NCBI RefSeq assembly: GCF_017591435.1
Contig: NC_059256.1
Span: 12,726,811-12,790,810, forward strand
Origin: Portunus trituberculatus
Taxonomy: Eukaryota; Arthropoda; Malacostraca; Decapoda; Portunidae
Direction of reading: 5' to 3'
DNA length: 64,000 nucleotides
The translations under genes and the position numbers were made by a program. Below the pieces are notes generated by a model, which saw only the letters and a program-made list of their open reading frames with translations, was not told the DNA's origin and did not search any database. Positions within the stretch are counted from its first letter, which is position 1; each line of letters opens with the position of its first letter. Below are positions 44,690 through 56,037 of the stretch, in pieces.

Positions 44690-46100
44690 ATCAATGTCTT
44701 CCACAGGACCTAGATGTAGATGTAGATGTAGGTCCGGAGCTTTCGGCTTTGCAACGACACTGCTCCTTACTTCTTCTCGTCCTTTGTTCCGCTAATGTTG
44801 AAGTTCTTTTTTCTTCTTTTCCCGCTGTGTCCACCTCTTGTATATGGCGTCCTTGTATTTTGTGTGGGTTGGTGAAGAGGATATGTCCCAGCGTGTCCCT
44901 GCCAGCCCCTGCCACAAGCGGGGGTGGTTGTGGCGGCAGCGCTGGTGGGAGGGCCGCCTCGTCTGGGTACCCGTAACATTGCAGCAGAAAATGATGCAGG
45001 GTTTCTTCCTCCTCTCCACACATGATGCGTGTTGTGTCCTCATTTGTAAATCTTTTTGTGCCGTTAAGTGACAGGTTGTTGGTTCTGGCTCTGTACAGTG
45101 TCTCTGAGGCTGGTGTGTTGGCGTACAGTTGCTCCTAACATATCATCCTTGTTTGAAATGCCTTGTAAATTTCTAGACTGGACTTCTTTTCTCCACTCTT
45201 CTGTGTCCCAGCGTTCCAATTTCATTATTAATTCTTCTTTACTTAATGTCTCTATGTCTTTCAGTTCTTTGTACACTAGTTGTAGTTCAAGGCTCTCATC
45301 AAGGTGTAAATTTAAGGTAAAGCAGCTTCCCTTGGGCATATTTTGCAGCTCCTAATATTGTCCTATAGACGCTTACATATTTCTGCTTCTGTAAAATTGA
45401 GTATCTTTGCTCCATACAATATATATGGTAGACATGTTTTTTCCAGTAAGCTTTTCTTATTGTTAATCTTTGCTATGATGGAATATGCCAGGTTAATTAG
45501 CCATCCCTTTGTGCCTTCTCTATCATTTTTATGCTTTGTGAAGATGTTTCTACTGTTTGTTAATGTTATGCCCAGGTATTTCATCTGTTATTTGTACGCC
45601 CTCTATATCTAATGGCTGTTTATTTCTCCTAGTAATTTTATGTTATATTTGGCTCTTTCTACACTTTGGGACATTAAGAGCCCATCTCAGCAAAGAAATA
45701 GACCACTTATATCGATGTTAACACTTCCAAAACCTCTTTCTTCCTCCATTTTGTTGATAATTAGACATGTTATATGTTTAAAAAGGGCGGTAGAGGCAGC
45801 GCAGCCTTGTCTTACTCCACTGCTCACTGTTATCTTAGTGTTTGTTACTTTTATTAAGGTATTATCGTCTTTATAAACGCTGGGAATGGCGCTTATCATA
45901 TCTGGATGTGTCTCGTATTCTATCATGGCTTCATCTATCTCCAGAATGCCTTTATTTTCTCTTATTGCTTCTTCTTCTGGTAATAAATAGTTTGCCTTCC
46001 TTTTCCTTGTAATTTTTCGATATGGTCTCACAATTTTGTCTTATCTGCATTCAGCTGTGTCTTTTCCTGTCTTTTCCTCTCCTAAAGTGTCTGTTAAGCT
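44690..46100 (-). mobile_element. LINE relic of another family (RT fragment and C-terminus)
   Basis: Minus strand fragments: a reverse-transcriptase box VSSGVRQGCAAS (about 45790), KYLGITLTN with the following helix (about 45580), then a C-terminal CGEEEETLHHFLLQC zinc-finger-like tail (about 45020). Frames are broken throughout. The clade is not certain; the KYLGI and CxCxEEETxxH features fit R1/I/RTE-like LINEs. Confidence 0.8.
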
Positions 46101-46267
46101 GTTTCCTGGTTGTTATTTCCCTAAAAATGCATTAATGGAGGTTCTTTGATTTGTGTATCAGTCTTAAACTTGAATGTTCTTTTTTAATGCTGCTGAGGCA
46201 AATTTACTATCAAGATCAGGATTAAAACCACCACTATCACCACCACCACCACCACAATCATCATCAT

Positions 46268-46702
<435 letters not shown>

Positions 46703-46825
46703 ATGTGCGTGTGTGTGTGTTTAATATTTGGTTAAGTTAGGAACGGTGTGGAAACATGTGACGTGCAGTTATATACAGTTAATTCATTATTTGTACCAAT
46801 ATTTTACAGTCTTGCCTGATGAAAT

Positions 46826-46852
46826 GTTAGGTTAGGTTAGGTTAGGTTAGGT
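46826..46852. repeat. interstitial (TTAGG)5, arthropod telomere-type repeat
   Basis: Five and a part perfect TTAGG units. Shorter runs are at 29804-29816, 29917-29934 and 34504-34515. Confidence 0.9.
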
Positions 46853-46869
46853 CCGCAGGTGTACCATAG

Positions 46870-47325
46870 ACACTTGTGCCCTCAAAATATGCCAAGCTGT
46901 CTTAAAATGCCCTCAAAACATGCCACTGTGTCTTTAAAGGCCCTCAAAATATGTTAAACTGTCTTAAAATGCCCTCAAAACATGCCACTCTGTCTTAAAA
47001 TGCCCTCAATATATGTTAAACTGTCTTAAAATGCCTCAAAACATGCCAAACTGTCTTAAAATATCCTCAAAACATGCCACACTGTCTTAAAATGCCCTCA
47101 AAATATGCCACACTGTCTTAAAATGCCCTCAAAATATGCCAAACTGTCTTGAAATAGCCTCAAAATATGTTAAACTGTCTTAAAATGCCCTCAAAACATG
47201 CCACACTGTCTTAAAATGCCCTCAAAACATGCCAAACTGTCTTGAAATAGCCTCAAAATATGTTAAACTGTCTTAAAATATCCTCAAAACATGCCAAACT
47301 GTCTTAAAATGCCCTCAAAACATGA
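46870..47325. repeat. 31-bp minisatellite, block 1
   Basis: Unit ccaaactgtcttaaaatgcc plus ctcaaaacatg, about 14 variable copies. Confidence 0.93.
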
Positions 47326-47329
47326 ATCT

Positions 47330-47485
47330 TCATTTTCTACAGCTTCACAAACTCATGTGGGGGATTAAAATAGTGAAGACTGTGGCCATTAACCTTCTGC
47401 CTCCATAGACCCTTGCTAATGTCAATAAAATGGTCTAATGGTACACAAATCTCAAGGTAAAAATGTGTCCCAGTACTGAAGGTTA
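47330..47485. repeat. CCCCTTCAGTACTG-type MITE, reverse copy
   Basis: acagcttcacaaactcatg...gcccagtactgaaggttaa. Same sequence as the unit of the 92-bp array. Confidence 0.8.
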
Positions 47486-47654
47486 ACTGACTGGCCAGAG
47501 ACTTGAAAACCCAGTCAATCGATCAGTCAGTTCTGCGGCATTTGAAAACGTTATACCAGTCAGTTTTAAATAGCGACTTTGAAAACTGATGTCTGGTTGG
47601 ATTAAGCTGATCTAGATGCAGCTAGTGGCAGGTGGTACGCGGCGCCTGCACATC

Positions 47655-49090
47655 CTTGAAAAACTGCGTCACTTCAACTAGAGCCTTTCAAAAGAGTGTT
47701 TCTCCTCTCGTAAATGCAGAAATGTTGTTAATCTGTCATTGGAACCTTAAAAACACTTATTACTTCAACTAGAGCCTTTCAAAAGAGTGTTTCTCCTGTT
47801 AATAATGCAGAAATGTTGTCACTCTGCCTCTAGAACCACAAAAACACTCTTAAAAACCCTTATTACTTCAACTAGAGCCTTTCAAAAGAGTGTTTCTCCT
47901 GTTAATAATGCAGAAATGTTGTCACTCTGCCTCTAGAACCACAAAACACTCTTAAAAACCTTATTACTTCAACTAGAGCCTTTCAAAAGAGTGTTTCTCC
48001 TGTTAATAATGCAGAAATGTTGTCACTCTGCCTCTAGAACCACAAAACACTCTTAAAACCCTTATTACTTCAACTAGAGCCTTTCAAAAGAGTGTTTCTC
48101 CTGTTAATAATGCAGAAATGTTGTCACTCTGCCTCTAGAACCACAAAAACACTCTTAAAAACCCTTATTACTTCAACTAGAGCCTTTCAAAAGAGTGTTT
48201 CTCCTGTTAATAATGCAGAAATGTTGTCACTCTGCCTCTAGAACCACATAAACACTCTTAAAAACCCTTATTACTTCAACTAGAGCCTTTCAAAAGAGTG
48301 TTTCTCCTCTCGTAAATGCAGAAATGTTGTTGATCTGTCATTGGAACCTTAAAAACACTCTTAAAAACCTGTTTCACTTCAACTAGAGCCTTTCAAAAGA
48401 GTGTTTCTCCTGTTAATAATGCAGAAATGTTGTTAATCAGTCATTGGAACCTTAAAAACACTTATTATTTCAACTAGAGTCTTTCAAAAGAGTGTTTCTC
48501 CTGTTAATAATGCAGAAATGTTGTTAATCTGTCACTGGAACCTTAAAAACACTCTTAAAAACACTTATTACTTCAACTAGAGCCTTTCAAAAGAGTGTTT
48601 CTCCTGTTAATAATGCAGAAATGTTGTCACTCTGCCTCTAGAACCACAAAAACACTCTTAAAAACCCTTATTACTTCAACTAGAGCCTTTCAAAAGAGTG
48701 TTTCTCCTGTTAATAATGCAGAAATGTTGTCACTCTGCCTCTAGAACCACAAAACACTCTTAAAACCCTTATTACTTCAACTAGAGCCTTTCAAAAGAGT
48801 GTTTCTCCTGTTAATAATGCAGAAATGTTGTCACTCTGCCTCTAGAACCACAAAACACTCTTAAAACCCTTATTACTTCAACTAGAGCCTTTCAAAAGAG
48901 TGTTTCTCCTGTTAATAATGCAGAAATGTTGTCACTCTGCCTCTAGAACCACAAAAACACTCTTAAAAACCCTTATTACTTCAACTAGAGCCTTTCAAAA
49001 GAGTGTTTCTCCTGTTAATAATGCAGAAATCTTGTCACTCTGCCGCTAGAACCTTAAAAACACTTAAAAACCTGCATCACTTCAACTAGA
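47655..49090 (+). repeat. ~102-bp satellite, forward block
   Basis: About 13 units of cttcaactagagcctttcaa...gagtgtttctcc, period 101-103 (for example 47766, 47869, 47970). An inverted block is at 52455-52955. Confidence 0.93.

Positions 49091-49091
<1 letters not shown>

Positions 49092-49157
<66 letters not shown>
49092..49157. repeat. (CT)n microsatellite
   Basis: Perfect CT tract just before the RB1CC1 5'UTR acceptor. Confidence 0.97.
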
Positions 49158-49159
<2 letters not shown>

Positions 49160-49191
49160 GCAAAAACCTAACCTAATATTTCTCTCCACAG

Positions 49192-49336
49192 ACAAACTAT
49201 TCCTGTATTTTGGAAGAATTGAGATTGACGGCAGGCTTGACACCACCTCGGCCCACCCCAGCCCACCTCAGCCCACCCCAGCCCACCCCAGCCCACCCCA
49301 GCCCACCTCGGCCCACCTGGTCTGAGCCGAGCCAAG
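49192..49336 (+). other. RB1CC1: probable 5'UTR of RB1CC1
   Basis: Acceptor-like tctctccacag at 49181-49191, then non-coding sequence with 10-bp gcccacccca-type repeats (49240-49320) up to the ATG. An upstream non-coding exon would be needed. No promoter seen. Confidence 0.5.
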
Positions 49337-49404
49337 ATGATACACGTATTTCTTGTCGACACTGGGACCATGTTGACATTTGAGATGAACTTAGCACTTG
49401 AGAG
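49337..49404 (+). CDS. RB1CC1: RB1CC1/FIP200, exon 1
   Basis: RB1CC1 (FIP200) is the large scaffold of the ULK1 autophagy-initiation complex. This exon encodes its N-terminus MIHVFLVDTGTMLTFEMNL (22 codons plus two bases, donor TTGAGAG|gtacgg). It matches the vertebrate pattern xxYVFLVNTGTTLTFD that begins the ubiquitin-like fold. The ATG context is gccaagATGa. It continues in exon 2 (49719-49776) and exon 3 (53712-53876), 97 residues in all here. The remainder (over 1000 residues in known orthologues) is not in the window, so the gene must extend right. Confidence 0.88.
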
Positions 49405-49409
49405 GTACG

Positions 49410-49412
49410 GAG

Positions 49413-49510
<98 letters not shown>

Positions 49511-49524
49511 TTGAGTACCCTTGA

Positions 49525-49600
<76 letters not shown>
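49410..49600. repeat. (AG)n and (CT)n facing arms in RB1CC1 intron 1
   Basis: AG at about 49412-49507 with one aatggg interruption, 21-bp spacer, CT at 49529-49598. Together they make up most of the 314-bp intron and are complementary. Confidence 0.95.
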
Positions 49601-49602
<2 letters not shown>

Positions 49603-49654
49603 CCCCAGCGTTGAACAAGATAAATTTTCAGAAATGTGTCTGATATCTTGCCAA

Positions 49655-49694
<40 letters not shown>

Positions 49695-49718
49695 TGTTCG
49701 TGCGTGTGTGTGTTGCAG

Positions 49719-49776
49719 TGTTGAAGTCTTGAAAGGAGCGATACACAATGCTGTCAGAGTTCCGCCAGAGAAGCAG
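49719..49776 (+). CDS. RB1CC1: RB1CC1/FIP200, exon 2
   Basis: Acceptor gtgttgcag|TGTTGAAG, donor GAGAAGCAG|gtaagt. With the split codon AG|T it encodes SVEVLKGAIHNAVRVPPEKQ, matching the vertebrate VADLKHAIQ...IAIQHQ region. The phase is consistent on both sides. Confidence 0.85.
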
Positions 49777-49994
49777 GTAAGTAGGCAACGCTCCTTAATG
49801 CCTTACGAAATAGATATTATTGTATTATTGTGTATATATTAACTCTAAAGATTTGTTTGACTTTCTCCGTGCATGGCCGACTTGTATAGCTTGTCAAATA
49901 TTTATTCCATGTTTGCGATATTTCCTCATAACAAGATTTTAACCGTTTGAGTATCATGGTGTGTTTTATCTGCCTAGTTACGATTTTATTGAGC

Positions 49995-51935
49995 TTCGAA
50001 TACTTGTAAGGGGTGTTGAAAATAGTGAAGACTGGCCATTAATCTTCTGCCCTCCATAGACCCTTGCTAATGTCAATAAAATGGTTTAATCGTACACAAA
50101 TCTCAGTTAAAATAGTGAAGACTGTGGCCATTAATCTTCTGACCTCCATAGACCCTTGCTAATGTCAATAAAATGGTCTAATGGTACACAAATCTCAGTT
50201 AAAATAGTGAAGACTGTGGCCATTAATCTTCTGACCTCCATAGACCCTTGCTAATGTCAATAAAATGGTCTAATCGTACACAAATCTCAGTTAAAATAGT
50301 GAAGACTGTGGCCATTAATCTTCTGCCCTCCATAGACCCTTGCTAATGTCAATAAAATGGTCTAATGGTACACAAATCTCAATTAAAATAGTGAAGACTG
50401 TGGCCATTAATCTTCTGACCTCCATAGACACTTGCTAATGTCAATAAAATGGTTTAATCGTACACAAATCTCAGTTAAAATAGTGAAGACTGTGGCCATT
50501 AATCTTCTGCCCTCCATAGACCTTTGCTAATGTCAATAAAATGGTCTAATGGTGCACAAATCTCAGTTAAAATAGTGAAGACTGTGGCCATTAATCTTCT
50601 GACCTCCATAGACCCTTGCTAATGTCAATAAAATGGTCTAATGGTGCACAAATCTCAGTTAAAATAGTGAAGACTGTGGCCATTAATCTTCTGCCCTCCA
50701 TAGACCCTTGCTAATGTCAATAAAATGGTCTAATGGTACACAAATCTCAGTTAAAATAATGAAGACTGTGGCCATTAATCTTCTGCCCTCCATAGACCCT
50801 TGCTAATGTCAATAAAATGGTCTAATGGTACACAAATCTCAGTTAAAATAGTGAAGACTGTGGCCATTAATCTTCTGACCTCCATAGACCCTTGCTAATG
50901 TCAATAAAAGGGTTTAATCGTACACAAATCTCAGTTAAAATAGTGAAGACTGTGGCCATTAATCTTCTGACCTCCATAGACCCTTGCTAATGTCAATAAA
51001 ATGGTCTAATGGTACACAAATCTCAGTTAAAATAGTGACGACTGTGGCCATTAACCTTCTGACCTCCATAGACCCTTGCTAATGTCAATAAAATGGTCTA
51101 ATGGTGCACAAAACTCAGTTAAAATAGTGAAGACTGTGGCCATTAACCTTCTGGCCTGCATAGACCCTTGCTAATGTCAATAAAATGGTCTAATGGTACA
51201 CAAATCTCAGTTAAAATAGTGAAGACTGTGGCTATTAATCTTCTGTCCTCCATAGATCCTTGCTAATGTCAATAAAATGGTTTAATCGTACACAAATCTC
51301 AATTAAAATAGTGAAGACTGTGGCCATTAATCTTCTGACCTCCATAGACCCTTGCTAATGTCAATAAAATGGTCTAATGGTACACAAATCTCAGTTAAAA
51401 TAGTGAAGACTGTGGCCATTAATCTTCTGACCTCCATAGACCCTTGCTAATGTCAATAAAATGGTCTAATGGTGCACAAATCTCAGTTAAAATAGTGAAG
51501 ACTGTGGCCATTAATCTTGTGACCTCCATAGACCCTTGCTAATGTCAATAAAATGGTCTAATGGTGCACAAAACTCAGTTAAAATAGTGAAGACTGTGGA
51601 CATTAATCTTCTGCCCTCCATAGACCCTTGCTAATGTCAATAAAATGGTTTAATCGTACACAAATCTCCGTTAGAATAGTGAAGACTGTGGCCATTAATC
51701 TTCTGACCTCCATAGACACTTGCTAATGTCAATAAAATGGTCTAATGGTACACAAATCTCAGTTAAAATAGTGAAGACTGTGGCCATTAATCTTCTGCCC
51801 TCCATAGACCCTTGCTAATGTCAATAAAATGGTTTAATCGTACACAAATCTCAGTTGAAATAGTGAAGACTGTGGCCATTAATCTTCTGACCTCCATACA
51901 CCCTTGCTAATGTCAATACAATGGTCTATATCTAT
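49995..51935. repeat. 92-bp satellite, about 21 units, in RB1CC1 intron 2
   Basis: Unit from agttaaaatagtgaagactg to tggtacacaaatctc; starts at 50105, 50197, 50289 (period 92). The sequence is the interior of the CCCCTTCAGTACTG MITE. Confidence 0.95.
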
Positions 51936-52009
51936 ACAAGTATTCTTACGTACATCAAGAATATATTTTAAACGGTTCGTGTATAATATTTCAACACTTT
52001 GAGACTTGA

Positions 52010-52450
52010 GAGGCTTAATATTTGATCTGTTTGAACATCTATTGGTAGGTCAAATTATCTACACGCCAACGTCTGCCTCTCCCAAAAGCAAAAAATTCTG
52101 GAGCCATTCTTGTAGCCATTTTTTGCAGTCTCTCCAATTTCCTTGTGTGTTTTGTGAGGGGTCCACAATACGTCCCAACATATTTGCCGGAAACTCAATA
52201 ATATCTCTCGGACATCTTACGTACCTGAGCTTCTTACTATGCGATCTTGTGCTTCTAGTGTCATATTCTTCTCTCAGGATCAGTTTCTCATTATCCACTT
52301 GGTCCAGTCCGTTGATCCACTCGTAAACTTGTACCAGATCCCCTCTCTCTCCCTCTCTCTCTCTCTCTCTCTTCTCTGTTCCAGCGTTGGTAGATCCATA
52401 GCCTTTAGTCTCTCCTCGTATGTCATCCCTTCAAATTCTGGAACCATTCT
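52010..52450 (-). mobile_element. LINE C-terminal fragment
   Basis: Minus strand: PEFEGMTYEERLKAMDLPTL (about 52435-52375), a CT-run expansion, VYEWINGLDQ, then TRSHSKKLRYVRCPRDI (about 52250-52190). This is the conserved tail of CR1/jockey-like reverse transcriptases. Confidence 0.8.
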
Positions 52451-52454
52451 TGTG

Positions 52455-52955
52455 TTTTTGTGGTTCTAGGGGCAGAGTGACAACATTTCTGCATTATTAA
52501 CAGGTGAAACACTCTTTTGAAAGGCTCTAGTTGAAGTAATAAGGGTTTTTAAGAGTGTTTTTGTGGTTCTAGAGGCAGAGTGACAACATTTCTACATTAT
52601 TAACAGGAGAAACACTCTTTTGAAAGGCTCTAGTTGAAGTAATAAGAGTTTTTAAGAGTGTTTTTGTGGTTCTACAGGCAGAGTGACAACATTTCTGCAT
52701 TATTAACAGGAGAAACACTCTTTTGAAAGGCTCTAGTTGAAGTAATAAGGGTTTTTAAGAGTGTTTTTGTGGTTCTAGAGGCAGAGTGACAACATTTCTA
52801 CATTATTAACAGGAGAAACACTCTTTTGAAAGGCTCTAGTTGAAGTAATAAGGGTTTTTAAGAGTGTTTTTGTGGTTCTAGAGGCAGAGTGACAACATTT
52901 CTACATTATTAACAGAAGAAACACTCTTTTGAAAGGCTCTAGTTGAAGTAATAAT
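52455..52955 (-). repeat. ~102-bp satellite, inverted block
   Basis: About five units that are the reverse complement of the array at 47655-49090 (gaaaggctctagttgaagta, gtggttctagaggcagag). It is inserted between two LINE tail fragments. Confidence 0.93.
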
Positions 52956-53160
52956 TAATTTTTTCCTGTCTCTCCTCATATGTCATCCCTTCAAATTCTG
53001 GGGCCATTCTTGTAGCCTTTTTGTAGTCTCTCCAGCTTCCACACTACCCCTGCATAGTCCAATCTGGGGCTTACTATACGACTTATCAATTTCTTCATCA
53101 TTTCTTTGCCCATGTAGTGAAATGCTACTCCAATATTCCTTAGCAAATTATGTCTCTCGG
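52956..53160 (-). mobile_element. LINE C-terminal fragment, second piece
   Basis: Repeats the ctctcctcatatgtcatccc start of the fragment at 52400 and continues upstream in the LINE (tctccagcttccacactacc...), as if the satellite had split a duplicated tail. Confidence 0.75.
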
Positions 53161-53161
53161 A

Positions 53162-53668
53162 AAACACTGTCTTAAAACACCCTCAAAATATGGCAAACTG
53201 TCTTAAAATGCCCTCAAAACATATCAAACTGTCTTAAAATCCCCTCAAAACATGCCAAGCTCTCTTAAAATGCCTTCTAAACATGCCAAACAGTCTTAAA
53301 ACATCCTCAAACAGTCTTAAAATACCCTTAAAACATGCCAGACTCTTAAAATGTCCTCAAAACATGCCAAACTGTCTTAAAATGCCATCAAAACATGCCA
53401 AACTGTCTTAAAATACCCTTAAAACATGCCAAACAGTCTTAAAATACCCTTAAAACATGCCAGACTGTCTTAAAACACCCTCAAAACATGCCAAACTGTC
53501 TTAAAATACCCTTAAAACATGCAAAACTGTCTTAAAATGTCCTCAAAACATGCCAAACTGTCTTAAAATATCCTCAAAACATGCCAAACAGTCTTAAAAT
53601 CCCCTCAAAACATGCAAACTGTCTTAAAACTCCCTCAAAACATGCCAAAATGTCTTAAAATAGCCTTT
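53162..53668. repeat. 31-bp minisatellite, block 2, in RB1CC1 intron 2
   Basis: About 16 variable copies (catgccaaactgtcttaaaa). It ends about 40 bp before the exon 3 acceptor. Confidence 0.93.
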
Positions 53669-53711
53669 ACCACTACTACTATTACTACTACTACTACTAT
53701 TATATTTCCAG

Positions 53712-53876
53712 GTACTGCTGGCCTCAGGTGGCGAGACACTAGACTCCTGCCAAAGGGTGTGTCATTACTCAGCTGGCACCGACACATCGCCAATCTTCCT
53801 CTTCTCAAAAGTTGCCATAGAGGGTGCAGCTCCGCCAACTCCCTCTGTGAAACCTGGCAGTGATGGTGATCTTCGG
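53712..53876 (+). CDS. RB1CC1: RB1CC1/FIP200, exon 3
   Basis: Acceptor tatttccag|GTACTG, donor CTTCGG|gtgagt, 55 codons in phase 0. The product VLLASGGETLDSCQRVCHYS followed by AGTDTSPIFLFSK matches the vertebrate VLVVNGGECM...RVCTYSAGTDTNPIFLFNK segment, which is diagnostic. The last part (PPTPSVKPGSDGDLR) is a linker. No later exon was found up to the window end, so intron 3 is over 10 kb. Confidence 0.88.
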
Positions 53877-53889
53877 GTGAGTTCTCTTC

Positions 53890-55665
53890 ACAAAAGTACT
53901 ATTTTAACTATGATAGAAAGGAGGTAGGATAGTCACAATTGGAGGAGAGGTGGAGGAAACATGGAGGAAGGTCTGTGTAGGTGGAGGTAAGTGGAGATGG
54001 CTTGTGGAGGGAGATATGGAGGAAAGAACAGAGAGTGATGGAGAGAAAATATCTGATTGTGATGTGAAATAGTCTAATGTTTTCAGTATTTTAACTATGA
54101 TAGAAAGGAGGTAGGATAGTCACAATTGGAGGAGAGGTGGAGGAAACATGGAGGAAAGTCTGTGTAGGTGGAGGTAAGTGGAGGTAACTTGTGGAGGGAG
54201 ATATGGAGGAAAGAATAGGAGGGTGTTTAGACCAAAAATTGAAAAAATACCTTGTTTTCAGTAGAGCATATTGTAGAAAAGTACTATTTTAACTATGATA
54301 GGAAGGAGGTAGGATAGTCACAATTGGAGGAGAGGTGGAGGAAACATGGAGGAAGGTCTGTGTAGGTGGAGGTAAGTGGAGGTGACTTGTGGAGGGAGAT
54401 ATGGAGGAAAGAACAGAGAGTGATGAAGAGAAAATATCTGATGGTGATGTGAAATAGTCTAATGTTTTCACTATTTTAACTATCAAGGAAGGGAGGTAGG
54501 ATAGTCACAATTGGAGGAGAGGTGGAGGAAACATGGAGGAAGGTCTGTTTAGGTGGAGGTAAGTGGAGGTGACTTGTGGAGGGAGATATGGAGGAAAGAT
54601 TTGGAGGGTGTGTAGAGAAAAAAATCTGAAAAATATCTGGTTTTCAGTAGAGACTATCATAGAAAAGTACTATTTTAACTATGATAGGAAGGAGGTAGGA
54701 TAGTCACAATTGGAGGAGAGGTGGAGGAAGGTCTGTGTAGATGGAGGTAAGTGGAGGTGACTTGTGGCGGGAGATATGGAGGAAAGAACAGAGAGTGATG
54801 GAGAGAAAATATCTGATTGTGATGTGAGATAGTCTAATGTTTTCACTATTTTAACTATCAAGGAAGGGAGATAGGATAGTCACAATTGGAGGAAAGGTGG
54901 AGGAAACATGGAGGAAGGTCTGTGTAGGTGGAGGTAAGTGGAGGTGACTTGTGGAGGGAGATATGGAGGAAAGAACAGAGAGTGATGGAGAGAAAATATC
55001 TGATTGTGATGTGAAATAGTCTAATGTTTTCACTATTTTAACTATCAAGGAAGGGAGGTAGGATAGTCACAATTGGAGGAGAGGTGGAGGAAACATGGAG
55101 GAAGGTCTGTGTAGGTGGAGGTAAGTGGAGGTAACTTGTGGAGGGAGATATGGAGGAAATATTTGGAGGGTGTGTAGAGAAAAAAATCTGAAAAATATCT
55201 GGTTTTCAGTAGAGACTATCATAGAAAAGTACTATTTTAACTATCAAGGAAGGGAGATAGGATAGTCACAATTGGAGGAGAGGTGGAGGAAACATGGAGG
55301 AAGGTCTGTGTAGGTGGAGGTAAGTGGAGGTGACTTGTGGAGGGAGATATGGAGGAAAGATTTGGAGGGTGTGTAGAGAAAAAAATCTGAAAAATATCAG
55401 GTTTTCAGTAGAGACTATCATAGAAAAGTACTATTTTAACTATGATAGGAAGGAGGTAGGATAGTCACATTTGGAGGAGAGGTGGAGGAAACATGGAGGA
55501 AGGTCTGTGTAGGTGGAGGTAAGTGGAGGTGACTTGTGGAGGGAGATATGGAGGAAAGAACAGAGAGTGATGGAGAGAAAATATCTGATTGTGATGTGAA
55601 ATAGTCTAATGGTTTCACTATTTTAACTTTTAACTATGAAGGAAGAGAGAGAGGTAAGCCAAAAT
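53890..55665. repeat. ~190-bp two-type tandem array in RB1CC1 intron 3
   Basis: Ten units marked by taggatagtcac (53925-55460, period 176-200). The common core is ggaggagaggtggaggaaac...ggagatatggagg. Tails are type A (gtgatggagagaaaatatctg) or type B (gagggtgtgtagagaaaaaa). Order is A B A B A A B B A, then a degenerate unit. Confidence 0.93.
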
Positions 55666-55956
55666 TGGAGGGAAGGTGGAGGAAACATGGAGGAAGGTCT
55701 GTGAGGGAGGAGAAGCATGGAGGTAACTTGTGGAGGGAGATATGAGGGAAAATGAAAAGAGGGTGGAGAAGGAAGAGGGAGAGATGGAAGGATGGAGGGA
55801 GGAGGAAGAGAGAGGGGAAAACTGAGAGTGTAAAGGGGAAGATTTGAAAGAGGAGGGAAAGGCAGAGGGAAGAGGGGAAGAATGGAAGGAGGAAGAGGAA
55901 GAGGAGGAGGATGGAAGGAAGAGGGTGAGGCAGATCGATCGCTCGAGGATTGAGCC

Positions 55957-56010
<54 letters not shown>
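55666..56010. repeat. GA-rich purine tract and (GT)n
   Basis: Imperfect gaggaag-type purine stretch at 55740-55925, GT at 55961-56008. Confidence 0.9.
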
Positions 56011-56037
56011 AAACTATCTTTCTCTTGAAATGACTTA

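Noticed and set aside
46870..47325. CRISPR-like array (31-bp period)
   Set aside because: No spacers; diverged tandem units present in three blocks.
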